64,000 nucleotides of DNA from Avena insularis (GCA_023614405.1 JAJUPC010000038.1:372001-436000); one strand, 5' to 3'; shown: positions 35,516-49,100, counted from the first letter of the stretch. Program-made: numbers and translations. Notes: generated from the letters alone by a model not told the origin.

Positions 35516-36000
35516 CATTCTATTAGAAGAATTTTGTTTTGTTTATTCATCTACCATATACCAAATTATATGTAGTGATTGCTACTTTAATCCGTCCAGA
35601 CTAAATATCACTATGAAAGATCAAATCTTATCATAGTCAACAACTTGAACATAGTCGTAGAATACTTTACGACACGTCGACTATTTCATAGATGTGAAAC
35701 ATCCATGTCTATTTATTTATAGATCCAAATACGACCGATAGGTTTTTACACTTTTCCAGAGGGTCTTCCAAGTTCAAAAACTTTATTTCTCGTATATGGA
35801 ACTATCAAGAATTTTATGGCTACAAGCCATTTGATGGAGTCAAGGCCCATCATCGCTTCTTTGCATGTAGTCGGTTCATCATTGTCAAACAACAATGATT
35901 TACTCTCAAATCTTAGCATTTGATTGTTTTATCCGACCTACTTGGTTTAATAGGAACTTAGACCTCTGTGACCACAACCTTTGAGGCACATGAGCCGTGA
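35516..36000 (-). pseudogene. Copia copy 2 RT N-terminal fragment
   Basis: Minus-strand frames give CKEAMMGLDSIKWLVAIK-like sequence, corresponding to the conserved EAM..D..KWL.AM start of Copia RT, then DMDVSHL in place of the KTDMDGNV block. Heavily mutated. It joins 32290 once the solo LTR is removed. Confidence 0.8.
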
Positions 36001-36960
36001 GCATTGTGGCTGCCTCCGGAACAATTTCCGGCACTATGCAACTCAGCACATATAGCTAAGGTTCATTAACCTTATCAAAGTTCTATTCTCCTCCCACTTA
36101 GCTTTTGCAAAAAAATCCTTTTCAAGAAACTTCACATTTCAAGCGACAAACCCTTTGGTCGTCGGTGTTATGGAAGAATACCCAATGGTTATTCAAAATA
36201 ACCTACAAAGACATGCTCATCCGACTTTGGTTGTAAACATCTTACTTATGCTTAGCATACTAAAATTTAAGCAAGGACACTTTGGGTTTTATCCCAACCC
36301 ATAACCTTTATGGTGTCATTTCAACGGATCAAGATGGAGCTCTTTTCAGTGTAAAAGCGGTAGTCCCTAAAGCTTTTAATCTTTTAAAACATAATGGCAG
36401 TTTTATAAATAACACCTTTGATCCAACCATGTCAAACAAGGTTTCATTACAAATCTCAAACACTCCATATTCCTATGGTGTTTCGGGAGATGCAAATCTA
36501 GGTGTTTTGCTAAACTTGCAACTCAAATAAATCCCTTTAGGATAAAATCATAAATTTTTTATTTTCTTGTTACACTTGCAACTCAAATAAATCCCTTATG
36601 ATAAAATCATAAATCAATTATTTTCTTGTTACAATGATTTTCCACTTCATCTTGAAAGTCTTTGAACATTTTCAAATATTTCATACTTCTTTCTCATTAA
36701 GTGAATATTCACTTAAATTTCCGGAGAAAGCATATGAAGTTGAAATCCATCACTTACGACTACGCATAATGGACTTCATACATCGATATGTATAAATTCC
36801 AATATTTTAGTCAATCGTTCTTCTTTGGCCTTTGAATGAAGTTTTAATTATCCTGAGGAAAGTCTCATAAGCATCACTGGATCAAATCAAAGACTTAAAA
36901 AATCCATGCATATGGAGTTTCTTCATGTTTTCTTTCCAATATAATTTAAACGGTGATGTC
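36001..36960 (-). pseudogene. Copia copy 2 integrase and GAG-pre-integrase remnant
   Basis: On the minus strand, 36960-36790 matches the GAG-pre-integrase HxRLxHI..K..LHxxGLL pattern, followed by FIHIDV (counterpart of LIHTDVCGP) and HLMRKKYEIFENV (counterpart of YLMRHKSETFEKF). Further on there are a degraded GTPQWNGVSERRNR block and VEMTP*RLWVGIKPKVSLLKF (TPYELW..KPxLSFLK). The plus-strand ORF 36282-36530 is a shadow of this. Many stops and a short local duplication (36520-36610) confirm it is a dead fragment. Confidence 0.85.
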
Positions 36961-38269
36961 ACTTCGTAAGTGATCTTTCAATCATTTGTCTTGCGATATT
37001 TTAGCATTAGTTTTTATGGATGTGATTTCTCCAACTAGATTTCTAAATCATCCATCTCATATGGAATATGGTAATTATTTGAACAACCTTTGTTCTCATA
37101 ATACCTGATTTAAATAATGATTATTAAAAGAAATCTTGAAGGCAAGCTTTGATGTCAACAAGAAATACAAACAACGGTTTGTTTGTTTTCGATGAACATC
37201 ATCACATATTCTCTTGCTAGTTACTTAGGCCATTATGGTTCATGAATTGCGTCGTTCCGTATGAAATTTCATACCAACTAATTTGGTATCCAATACCCAA
37301 TAACCACATTATTTAACAAGCAAAGAATACGACCATAACATGTATATCATCTATATACCTAAACTGGATATTTCCAGTCTTTTATTTTTTGCCAAATATA
37401 TTTTATAGATTCTCTTTCAGCATTTCCTTTTCCTTTTTAAAAGAATCTATCAACATCAATAGTGGCACCATACACATGACACATAGTCCAAAGCGTGTAT
37501 ATTCAAATAATAATACCTTTGGACTTGCACTTTAAAGTAGATCACCATCATCAAATGACTGGCGTTCTTTCAAAATCCATTCTTTAGTAATCTTTTAGTG
37601 TAGTAAACACTTTACATACATCTTGTATTAATCCTTATCATGACGACTTTCATGATCAAGCTAATGTATCTTATAAAGGCGAATCGTGAATATAACATTA
37701 CTTTCCAAAACCCTTTTGGATGATTAGGATGTCTAGCATCTCCAATTTGCAAATTCTCATCCAATATGAGAACATATATTATACTCTATTGCAACCAAAA
37801 TATTGTTTCAGATATCGTTATATCTGCCACACATGATGGTTTCTAAAACAATTCTTTCAGCTCCTAGATAAACTTGATATTAAAAGAATCAAGAATCATG
37901 CAGACAAACATGATACTTTAGATACTAACACTAGAATTGTTACCCTTGATTTAATAACAATTTTTAAACTTCATGGAGTAAACGGAGTTTTCTGAATGTT
38001 CGCAATAGGAATTTTAAACTTTAGATTGACACTCAAAACAAAACGTTACCAGTTAATAAAGTATCTAGAATTCTATAGTTCTATTATCTCAATTATAACT
38101 AAGTTTAAGGCGGTGAACGGATGCCAATGACTACAAAATATTATGCAAATTCACTTTGATTTAATTTATGATAAATTGTGTTCAATTTTAATCATATTAC
38201 TATTTTAACTCCCACTCAAAACAATATCCCTCGAGTCGTTTTGGTGATTAAACGAACCAAATATACTAC
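36961..38269 (-). pseudogene. Copia copy 2, upstream (gag/protease side), unrecognisable
   Basis: By position this should hold the protease and gag of the minus-strand Copia element. I cannot recognise domains, and no ORF of note remains. It is cut at 38269 by insertion of element B; ACTAC (38265-38269) is the presumed left target duplication. Confidence 0.5.
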
Positions 38270-40182
38270 TGTAACATCCCAAAAATCATGATTATAAAGT
38301 TTGCACATCATGCATGCATTCATAAGCATTTGGCTATTTTCAAACAAGATTTCAAAATTAGAAACCATTTGTATGCCTATTATTCTTTTTAAGCTAGAAA
38401 GGAAATGGTTCTATTTTACTTTCAAAGTATGAGAATAACTTGTTTTGATCAAGAGTGCTTCAAAGATGAATGCAAAGCTTGCACAAAGATTTTCAAAACA
38501 AAAATCAAAACTAAAACCATTCATATGCCTATTATATATAATCATATGGGGCTTGGTTTTATTTTTATTTTCAAAGGACCTAAGTGTAATTGAGTAAACA
38601 AGTGAGTTTGACACATGTTTGAATACTTGGGTCACACTACAAAAATTCAGAGGTGGTTTGAATTCAAACTCATTTGAATTTCATTTGAAATTGGATTCAG
38701 AAAATCAAATTAGAAATAGAAAAGGAGAAAAGAAACAGAAAAAGGCCAAAGCTGCCATTCTGGCCCAGCCCTAGATCCAGCCCACTAAGCCCACCCGGGA
38801 CAGCCCCTTCCCTCTATCTCTCTCTCTCACCCGCACCTGCTCTTCCCCGCTATCGCTGCCATGGGGCTCGAGCCAACTCAGCATCTTCTTCCCCACCCCC
38901 GCGCGCGCAGATCATGTCGCCACCACCATTTCTTCCAGAAACGCCGCGAATCATTCTCGCTTAAGTCCCATTGACTCCTCGCGTAATTGTCGCCCCTTCT
39001 CTGGCTACATCAGCACCATCGCACCACGAGCATTTACCCTCACCAAGCCCCCTCTTAGCGCCCCCAGGTTGCTCGCAATCAAGCACGCACCGCCACAGCA
39101 TCGTACGTCTCCGGTGACCGATTCCGGTAAGCCTAGAGCGCCCCTTGTTTCCTCGTTCATACGAGAATGTAGCCCTGGTCCTTGCGCTTCTTCTGACACC
39201 TCTGGCTCATCTTGTACCGCCCTAGGTCATTGACTCTGTCAAGCTTTGCGAGCACCCGAGGAAAACAGTAACTCCGGCGAACCTTTCCGGTAAACCCTGA
39301 CCGCCCTAACACCTCTGGTTGATACGCGTGTACTCGCCACACTCGTGCGCGTCTAATGCCACCTCTGGCTTGCCATTTCCTGCCTTGTAGCATCGACAAC
39401 ATCCACACCCGAGCGAGCCCGACGCCGATGCCAACTCAGACGAGCAATCGACGCCGTGCCCGTATGCCCCCGCTCCGTCCACGACCACGTCGAGAATCAC
39501 CATGACTCTGCGATCGCTGTGAGCATCTACACTACCCCTCGTACCCCCTGGCCTCGCCGGAGCTCCGTCGCCAGACGCTTCGCCGCCACTGCTCGCCATT
39601 TGCGCCGCTAGTTCTTGGCAGAGCGATTAGATCCATTGGATCTAGATCCAACAGTCACGTTTAGATCCTACCACGAAGCGGTACAAGTAGATCTGGTGCG
39701 TAAGATCCAACAACACGGAGGCGTGATCCACCGCGAAGCGGTACTGGCCAATAAGGAGCCGCCGTGTGTCAGAGATTTTCTTTTAAAATCCAGATTTGAA
39801 TTAAATAGAGGAATTAACTTGTAAAATTCAGAACAAAAAATTCAGAACTTTTGTTCTGTTTATCCAAAAAATGCAAATAATATATCAATGGAATCACAAA
39901 AATAAATCCTACACATCTGTAGGCTTGGTTTTGTATTTTGTATCTGTTAAAATGTAATTTTATGTAGAGACATTTGTAGGCTTATTTTGTGTATAAAATT
40001 ATTTAGAAAATGTTTTAAAAGCCAATAAAGTTTCTTTAGTCTATAAATGTTTAGTTTAGTATTTAGTATTGTTTACTTGTCTTCTTTAGTTTAAGGAAAA
40101 TCATCACATAGCAATTGCATGCATTCATATATTTTTTCTTGATTTATTTGAATGTAAATTGGTGCCATCCTTTTATGTCCAG

Positions 40183-40242
40183 ATTTTGGTGCTAGTGGTG
40201 ATTGTGATTGTGAGGATTGTTGCTACTCTCCCAACTATCAAG
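40183..40242 (+). other. Conserved LTR micro-exon (60 nt, Cys-rich), 5' LTR B
   Basis: Acceptor TATGTCCAG before, GCAAGTGG after. It encodes FGASGDCDCEDCCY and ends Asn-Tyr-Gln plus G. The Cys positions and phase match the solo LTR copy. Confidence 0.6.
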
Positions 40243-40524
40243 GCAAGTGGTGCTTCATATTTTTTTCCCAATATTTTGACTATGCATTAGTGATATTTTG
40301 TATAGGGATTGCATGATGTTTTTTCTAAGTATCTATATGCTATGGTTGGGAAATCCTAGTAGTTGTAGACTTGTTAGAATTTTCTCTAAGTTAAGATACT
40401 TTCTATATTGCCATGCTTAGCCTAGCTAGTAGCAAACAAGGGTGGAATATATTCATGCTATGGAAACATATTGTTAAGTCTTTGACTTGTGTTTTTGCCA
40501 AACAAAACAACTAAGTGAATAAAA

Positions 40525-40658
40525 CACCTGGGTGGAATGGTGAGAATGGGATACGTTGTGTGGTTACACAAGTCCAGTATATTGGGGAAAACTTGTGCAA
40601 CACAAGTCCAGTATACTGGGGAAAACTTGTGTATCACACTTGTGGAATGCCACCCAGG
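40525..40658 (+). repeat. Inverted repeat enclosing a duplicated palindromic hairpin
   Basis: CACCTGGGTGG (40525-40535) pairs with CCACCCAGG (40650-40658). Between them a 34-bp unit is repeated (40568-40601, 40602-40635); each contains CCAGTATACTGG or a one-base variant, itself a palindrome, flanked by CAAGT/ACTTG. The arms are also present in LTR D (889-945) and solo LTR B; the duplicated unit is also present in the family C array. Confidence 0.7.
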
Positions 40659-40877
40659 AACAAAGGGATTTGAGATGCCAAATGTTAAGAAGCTTCTGGT
40701 GCATCCACATGGCAATATGGGCTCTGCCTGGATCATATAGGTTGCAATAACTTAGCCAAATGGACAATTGGTGGTAGGGGGTGATAGGTTTGGAGCGCGT
40801 CCATTTTGGTCTAACGGAAGGCTTATGAAAGATCTTGTCTCGATGCATGTCGAGTCTTGTGGGGAAAGTGCACAACC

Positions 40878-40906
40878 TCTCGAGAAGGAAAAATCTAAGT
40901 ACTTAG
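40878..40906 (+). promoter_or_regulatory. Paired-palindrome block, 5' LTR B
   Basis: TCTCGAGA (40878-40885) and CTAAGTACTTAG (40895-40906), followed by GCCGTGTCCCCG and ATGGA. Confidence 0.6.
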
Positions 40907-41224
40907 CCGTGTCCCCGATAATGGATAATTTGAGCATCAAGACATGGAAGCTATGAAGAATCTCCTCATCCCAATTTCTAAGTTAAAAACTTGTGGTTGA
41001 ACAAGGGTAAAGGATCACGAATTCTTCATTGGTTCATGCCTTGGGAGTTTTTGTCAGACAAAAACTTAGTGTTTTCAAATGATAGGAAAAACCTATTTTG
41101 AGCAAAGCAAGCCTAAGCTACACTTAGCCAAATTCATATAGAAGCTAGAAACTATTTCTTTACTAAGGTATCACTTGCTAATACTATTCCAATGTATTGA
41201 CCCATTGTGGATGTGATGTTGCAG

Positions 41225-41244
41225 GTTACTCTGATGAGAATTAG
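41225..41244 (+). other. Terminal LTR micro-exon with stop, 5' LTR B
   Basis: It follows GATGTTGCAG and reads in phase Gly-Tyr-Ser-Asp-Glu-Asn then TAG. The implied GC-AG intron is 40243-41224 (982 bp). Confidence 0.55.
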
Positions 41245-41495
41245 GGTTATGAGTCTGCACTCAACATGTATGCCTGTGGCACATGAAGATGAAGACTTTA
41301 CGTTGTTAAGTTAAACTCTTGTACTAGCCTATGGCTATGGAGTTGTAAAAGACTATGTTATCTCTGGAATGACGATGTAATAATGACCTTTGTATATGTG
41401 TACTTCATCTAACATTGTGGATGCTAGCATTTGATCCAGGGACTAGCATTGCAATCACATGGACCTTTACCTTTACAAAGGTGGGGTCTTACAGA

Positions 41496-41508
41496 TGGTA
41501 TAAGAGCA
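41496..41508 (+). other. Primer-binding site of element B (initiator tRNA-Met, one mismatch)
   Basis: TGGTATAAGAGCA two bases after the 5' LTR; the canonical site has C in place of the seventh base. Confidence 0.85.
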
Positions 41509-41641
41509 CTGTGTTTCTTGTAGGATTCTGACCCTAGGTTGGATTAGACTAAGAAACCACTAAGGAAAACTTCAACACTTTGAAAATTCCACACTTGTCT
41601 TTTTCTTATCGTAAACTTTTCTAATGTTCTTTCTCATCTCA

Positions 41642-42015
41642 ATGTGTAGACGAACTCCATCAACGAAGCCGTCAGGAAGGGACCACTCATGACTATGACT
41701 TTGGAGTGTGAGACGGAGTTTCCCAAAGCACTCAAGAACCTTATGGTTACCATGGGGATACATGGTGCAATTGTGTACAAGGGATTCCCTGTGATGGATG
41801 AAGGAGAAGAGTAATGGTGGGTGCAACTTCACTTGTACAAAAACAAGGAAGACAACCACAAGGAGTCAGGATTCTGCATGATCACCAATTCAGAAATGCA
41901 CAAGTAATTCTTTGACTCTGCAAGGAATGTAGCTCGGAATGCCATCAAGGAGCTTGGTGACAGACACAAGTGTAGAATGCTCAAAACTCAAAATGACCTT
42001 AGAGAAGAGAAGAAT
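41642..42015 (+). pseudogene. Element B extra ORF 1, N-terminal part
   Basis: A frame from ATG 41689 reads LECETEFPKALKNLM, then GIHGAIVYKGF and WWVQLHLY blocks with two internal stops, and ends in a charged helix-like region interrupted at 42015 by the family C insertion. An earlier ATG at 41642 gives MCRRTPSTKPSGRDHS in another frame, so a frameshift probably separates the true start from the body. A pyrimidine-rich tract and GTGTAG lie at the start. Rice and wheat elements have similar extra proteins before gag by my memory. Function unknown. Confidence 0.65.
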
Positions 42016-42269
42016 TGTAAGGTCCCAACCTTTAATAAGGTAGAGATCCCTATGTTTACAATGCTAGTCCCTGGATCAATAGCTAGCATCCACAGTTAAG
42101 ATGTAATATCAAGAAACAAAGGTCATGATACAAATTTATAACCAGGAATAAAATAATCCATTACATCTTACATAGCTCATTTGGCTATCTCATTACAATG
42201 CAGCAGAAATAATTATAGCATGGGGTCCTTCATCTTCAAAGTGCCACATGCAATCATGTTGGTTGTAGC

Positions 42270-45200
42270 CTTGTAATCCTAATCAACACATCTCACTAAC
42301 CTCAAACAAACCTGCAACATAATAAGTTACAGCCACAAGGGTCAATACATTTGAATTGTATTGGCAAGTGATACTATGGTAGTATAGTGGAGTCTATCAT
42401 CTATATGCATTTGGCTAAGTGGAGCGTAGGCTTGCTTTGCTCAAAATAGATTTTCCTTATTATTTGAAAACACTAAGTTTTTGCTTGACAAAATGACCCA
42501 AGGCATCTCCCAATAGAAATTAGTGATCCTTCAACCCTTGTTCAACCACAAGTTTTTAACTTAGAAATTGGGATGAGGAGATTCTTGATAGCTTCCATGT
42601 CTTGATGCTCAAATTGTCCTTTACCAGGGACATGGCTAAGTACTTAGATTTTTTACACTCTGTAGAGGTGGTGCACTTTCCCCACAAGACTTGGTTTCAC
42701 CAAGACAAGATCTCTCAGAAGCCTTCCCTTAGACTAGAATGGACGCGCTCCAACCTATCAAACCCCTACCACCAACTGTCCATTTGGCTAAGTTATTGTA
42801 ACCTATATGATCCAGGCAGAGCCCATAATGCCAAGTGGCTGCACTTGAATCTTCTCAACATTTGACATCTCAAATCTCTTTGTTCCTGGGTGGCCTTCCA
42901 CAAGTGAGATACCAAGTTTTCCCTAGCATACTGGACTTGGTGATGCCCAAGTTTTCCCCAGCATACTGGACTTGCATAACCACTCAACACAAACCATTCT
43001 TTCCATTCCACCCAGGTGTTTCATTCACTTAGTTGTTTTATTAAACAAAACAGAAGTCCTTGACTTAGAAATATTCCATAGCATGAATATAATCCACCCT
43101 TGTTTTCTACTAGCTATGCTAGGCATGATAGTGGTAGGAATCTTAACTTAGGAAAATTCTACTAAGGTTTCATCTACTAGGATTTCCCATGGCATAGTTT
43201 ATACTTAGCAAAAATTCCATGCAAGTCCTACTTAGAAATATCACTAATGCATAGTGAAAATAATGGGACAAAAGTATGAAGGATCACTTGACTTTTTGGT
43301 AGAGAATATAAGTTCACTCCTTGTCCTTGCAATATTCACACTCTTCAATTCACTACAATTCAATCAAGCAAGGCACAAATTCAATCTACCATTCAAGCAG
43401 CATCACATAAAATAATAGAAACAAAACAATGCATGCAAGCATGCCAAAGATTGTTTTATTTGGAAAAGTGGTTTCTAATGGGTTATAAACATTTGAAAAT
43501 ACCTATTGGTCATTTTATAAAGTGGCAAAACCATTTGCAAAAGATTTTATCTATAAACCATTTTTTTAAATCAAAACAATATTTTATGTGGTTGAAAAAT
43601 GCCTTTAGCAAAGCAACAATCTTTATAAGGTTCACCAAATACATTTTTAAGCCATAAAACTTGGTGTTTGGGGTCATAGAGTCTAAATCAAAACTTTTCC
43701 CAAAGGTTTTCCTCCAAAATGCATTTTTAACAAATAAACATTATTTTTATTTAACTAGAAATGTTTTAAATAAAAGATTTATTCCTTTGCTTCACCAAAT
43801 ATATTTTTGAAACCACAATTTGATTTCTATGGTCAGTAGGTTCAAAACAAACCATTTGCCAAAAAATTTATCCCCAAAATAATTTTAGAATAAACTTTAT
43901 ATTCCAAACATGCCTACACAAGTTTCTACAAAAACAATCATTTTACCAGAAGCAATTTACTAAACAAATGGCATCGTTGGATATGGCTTGTCTTGCTGAT
44001 TCCAGTGATATAAAATTTGCAAAAATTGGACGTGTGGTTTGAAAGTTATGGATTTTACAAATTAGGTCATCTAATAGACCAGTTTCTGTTTTTAAAACAG
44101 ATTCCAGGCCACGTGTCCTGTTGCTATTGGTCTGTACCGCTTCGTGCGGATCGAAAGATGCGAGGCGTTGGATCTAAGTGAGGACGAACGGTGCAAATGA
44201 GCTCGTACCCTTTCACTTAAGTGGATCTGTCGTGGCGCTTGGATCTGAATCCTACGGTGCACAACACGCTTACCATCGAGTGGCGGCGCTGGCGGCGGCA
44301 GATGGCGGCGCGTGCTCTGGCTACGGCCGAGCTGGTGATAGAGGAAGAAGCAAGGGTAGAGGAAAAGCTCACCGGGTTCGCAGCTTGCTGCTGATGCTCA
44401 AGGTGCTTGCCGCTTGTCGAGGGGTGCACGGTGGTGACGGTGATTGCTCGCCGGAGAGATGCCTAGGGACGGGCTCGTACTGTCGTGGTCAAAGACGAGG
44501 TTGTAGATCGCGTGCGGTTGTTTGGCGAGTACCTGGAGATGCATAAGACACAGGCGAACAAAACTGCATGATCCACTGGTCGAGGCGCGCACGGAATCGA
44601 GTTCTAGGGCTCACCGGAGTTGTGGGGGTCGTCGGTGGCGCACTGGTGAAGACGCTGCCGACATTCTGGACCGAGAGTGGATGAGCTAGGAGTACTGGGA
44701 GATGCGGCAGAGTCTACGAGTCAAGCTCGTGTGGTCGAGGGGGCGAGGGGCGACGGAGACTGGCCAGAATTGCCGCCGGAGAGCGTCGGAGGCAGTGGTG
44801 TTCGGGTGAGTAATTTGTGCAGCCCGGTGGTAGGGAGGGTGTGGCGACGGAGGGGAAAGAGAGAGGGCGTCGAGGCGCTTTAATGAGCATGGTAGCAGGG
44901 GGTAAAGGCTGCATCAATGCCGCGAATTAAATCGAGCATTCAATGACGGAAACAGCCTTCGAGGTGAGGGGAGAAGAAGTCGGGGCGGGTGAGGAAGAAA
45001 GCTAGGAAGTGGGACCTCGGTGTCTGTGAGAGAGAAAGAGGTGGGGTGGGTCCAAGTCATCAGTGACGCCGTGAGTCAATTCGCGAGTGAAAACGATTCA
45101 CTGCGGGTGGGGTGGGAAGATGGGCTTGCTAGGCCAGTGGGTCTTGCTGGGCTGGGTCGACCTTGTTCTTTTTTTGTTCTGTTTCTTTTTCTTTTCCCAT

Positions 45201-46131
45201 TTCTTTTATTCTGTTTTGATTTTGATTAAACAATTCAAACACTCATTTGAATTCAAACCTTTGTCAAACTTTGTGAATAATCAAACACTGTTTATTAACA
45301 CATTCTGAGGTCAAATTTAGAATAAATAATTTATTCTTTTTAGGGTCTTTTAATTATTTAAAATAGGCCTTTGCATTTATTCAAATAAGATTTAAATAAT
45401 GTTTTTCAAACTCCATTTGAATTATAAATCTTTCCAAATCTTTTCAATAGGTTTTATTTACTTAATAGGGTGTAAAATAATTCACCTTGAATTATTTAGA
45501 AAAGTTTTTAATATGATTTATTAATCATTTAAAATTGGATTTGTCTTTATTCAAAAAGAATTTGGTTTATGCCATTTTATTTTATTTTGAAAAAATTCTT
45601 TATCCATTATTTTATTTGGATTTAAATTATAATCATTCCATTTGCTTAAGGATTAGGTCAAGACTTGATTTGGCCTTTAAATATTCCTCATTTAATATTT
45701 CTATCTTTATCCTATAAAATCCATATCTTTTTATTTATAGAACCAAATTTGGTGATTCCAATTTGTAAAAAACTTATTTAATATTTATTTATCTTTTTTA
45801 AATATTTTTAGGATTATTTGCTCACCATTTGGTATGGATTTTTAGATAGGTGCTTTATTAGCTTTGGAAATTCAATTTCCTTATCTTATTAAATTCATCA
45901 GATTTTATCTATGGCTCCAAATTAAGTGAAACCAATTTATATGGTTTTATAATATTTCTATTTGTCATTCTTGATCATTTATAAACGTTTGTTGACAAAT
46001 TTTTATATGGAACAAATCCATAGTCTTAGAGATATCTTGGAAATGATTTTATTCCATTAGGGTTTAGGGTTTGGATTTATTTTCCAAGTGTTTAAATTTC
46101 AAGATACATTCATTGAGGAATGCATTTGTAT
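42270..46131 (-). repeat. Family C array unit 1
   Basis: About 3.86 kb. Full-length U5-intron part including the 387 bp (43614-44000) missing from units 3 and 4. Palindromes CTAAGTACTTAG (42636-42647) and CTCTGTAGAG (42658-42667). GC-rich leader 44100-45180. Confidence 0.9.
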
Positions 46132-49100
46132 ACTTGTAATCCTAATTAACACATCTCACTAACCTCAAACAAACCTGCAACATAATAAGTTACAGCCACA
46201 AGGGTCAATACATTTGAATTATATTGGCAAGTGATACTATGGTAGTATAGTGGAGTCTATCATCTATATGCATTTGGCTAAGTGGAGCTTAGGCTTGCTT
46301 TGCTCAAAATAGATTTTCCTTATTATTTGAAAACACTAAGTTTTTGCTTGACAAAATGACCCAAGGCATCTCCCAATAGAAATTGGTGATCCTTCAACCC
46401 TTGTTCAACCACAAGTTTTTAACTTAGAAATTGGGATGAGGAGATTCTTGATAGCTTCCATGTCTTGATGCTCAAATTTTCCTTTACCAGGGACATGGCT
46501 AAGTACTTAGATTTTTTACACTCTACAGAGGTGGTGCACTTTCCCCGCAAGACTTGGTTTCACCAAGACAAGATCTCTTCGAAGCCTTCCCTTAGACCAG
46601 AATGGACGCACTCCAACCTATCAAATCCCTACCACCAACTATCAATTTGGCTAAGTTATTGGAACCTATATGATCCAGGCAGATTCCATAATGCCAAGTG
46701 GCTGCACTTGAAGCTTCTCAACATTTGACATCTCAAATCTCTTTGTTCCTGGGTGGCCTTCCACAAGTGAGATACCAAGTTTTCCCCAGCATACTGGACT
46801 TGGTGATGCCCAAGTTTTCCCAAGCATACTGGACTTGCATAACCACTCAACACAAACTATTCTTTCCATTCCACCCAGGTGTTTCATTCACTTAGTTGTT
46901 TTATTAAAAAAACACAAGTCCTTGACTTAGAAATATTCCGTAGCATGAATATAATCCACCCTTGTTTTCTACTAGCTAAGCTAGGCATGATAGTGGTAGG
47001 AATCTTAACTTAGGAAAATTCTACTAAGGTTTCATCTACTAGGATTTCCCATGGCATAGTTTATACTTAGAAAAAATTCCATGCAAGTCCTACTTAGAAA
47101 TATCACTAATGCATAGTGAAAATAATGGGACAAAAGTATGAAGGATCACTTGCCTTTTTGGTAGAGAATATAAGTTCACTCCTTGTCCTTGCAATATTCA
47201 CACTCTTAAATTCACTACAATTCAATCAAGCAAGGCACAAATTCAATCTACCATTCAAGCAACATCAAATAAAATAATAGAAACAAAACAATGCATGCAA
47301 GCATGCCAAAGATTGTTTTATTTGGAAAAGTGGTTTCTAATGGGTTATAAACATTTGAAAACACCTATTGTTCATTTTATAAAGTGACAAAACCATTTGC
47401 AAAATATTTTATCTATAAACCATTTTTTTAAATCAAAACAATTTTTTATGTGGTTGAAAAATGCCTTTAGCAAAGCAACAATCTTTATAAGGTTCACCAA
47501 ATACATTTTAAGTCATAAAACTTGGTGTTTGGGGTCAGAGAGTTTAAATCAAAACATTTCCCAAAGGTTTTCGTCCAAAATGCATTTTTAACAAATAAAC
47601 ATTATTTATATTTGACTAGAAATGTTTTAAATCAACGATTTATTCCTTTGCTTCGCCAAATATATTTTTGAAACCACAAATTTATTTATATGGTTAGTAG
47701 GTTAAAAAAACCATTTGCCAAAAAATTTATCCCCAAAATAATTTTAGAATGAATTTTATATTCCAAACATGCCTACACAAGTTTCTGCAAAATATCTCAT
47801 TTTACCAGAAGAAATTTACTAAATAAAGAGCATGGTTGGATAGGGCTTGTCTTGCTGATTCCAGTGGTATAAGATTTGCAAAAATTGGACGTGTGGTTTG
47901 AAAGTTATGGATTTTACAAATTTGGTCATCTAATAGACAAGTTTCTGTTTTTAAAACAGATTCCAGGACACGTGTCGTGTTGCTATTGGTCTGTACCGCT
48001 TCGTGCGGATCGACAGATGCGAGGCGTTGGATCTAAGTGAGGACGAACGATGCATATGAGCTTGTACCCTTTCGCTTAAGTAGATCTATCGTGGCGCTTG
48101 GATCTGAATCCTACGGTGCATAGAACGCTTACCATCGAGTGGCGGCGCTGGCGGCGGCAGATGGCGGCGCGTGCTCTGGCTACGGCAGAGCTGGTGATAG
48201 AGGAAGCAGCAAGGGTAGAGGAAAAGCTCACCGGGTTTGCAGCTTGCTGCTGATGCTCAAGGTGCTTGCCGCTTGTCGAGGGGCGCACGGTGGTGATGGT
48301 GATTGCTCGCCGGAGAGATGCCTAGCGACAGGCTTGTACTGTCGCGGTCGGAGACGAGGTTGTAGATTGCATGCGGTTGTTTGGCGAGCACCTAGAGATG
48401 CATAAGACACAGCCGAACAAAACTGCATGATCCACTGGTCGAGGCGCGCACGGAGTCGATTTCTAGGGCTCACCGGAGTTGCGGGAGTCATCGGTGGCGC
48501 ACTGGTGAAGACGCTGTCGATGTTCTGGACCGAGAGAGGTTGAGCTAGGAGTACTGGGAGATGCGCCAGAGTCTGTGGGTCAAGCTCGTGTGGTCGAGGG
48601 GGCGAGGGGCGACGGAGACTAGCCGGAATTGCCGCCGGAGCGCGTCCGAGGCAGTGGGGTTCGGGTGAGTAACTTATGCAGCACGATGGCGGGGAGGGTG
48701 TGGTGACGGAGGGGAAAGAGAGAGGGAGTCGAGGCGCATTAACGAGCATGGTCGCAGGGGGTAAAGGCTGCGTCAATGCCGCGAATTAAATCGAGCATTC
48801 AACGGCTGAAACAGCCGGCGAGGTGAGGGGAGAAGAAGTTGCGGCGGGTGAGGAAGAAAGCTAGGAAGTGGGACTTGGGTGTCTGCGAGAGAGAAAGAGG
48901 TGGGGTGGGTCCAAGTCGTCAGCGGCGCCTTGGGTCAATTCACGAGTAAAAATGATTCGCTGCGGGTGGGGTGGGAAGATGGGCTTGCTGGGCCAGTGGG
49001 TCTTCTTCATTTGGGTGATTTTGTTCATTTTTTTTCTTTTTCCATTTCTTTTATTCTGTTTTGATTTTGATTAAACAATTCAAACACTCATTTGAATTCA

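Larger units (their letters stand above)
38270..41493 (+). repeat. 5' LTR of element B (family B, 3224 bp)
   Basis: TGTAACATCCC (38270) to GGGGTCTTACA (41493). U3 to about 38750, GC-rich leader 38750-39600, then a long U5 side with the 60-nt exon (40183), an inverted repeat with duplicated palindromic loop (40525-40658), paired palindromes (40878-40906) and terminal exon (41225). Confidence 0.95.

Noticed and set aside
36282..36530. Plus-strand 82-codon ORF resembling a conserved protein
   Set aside because: The minus strand of the same stretch matches Copia integrase blocks; the plus frame is a shadow.
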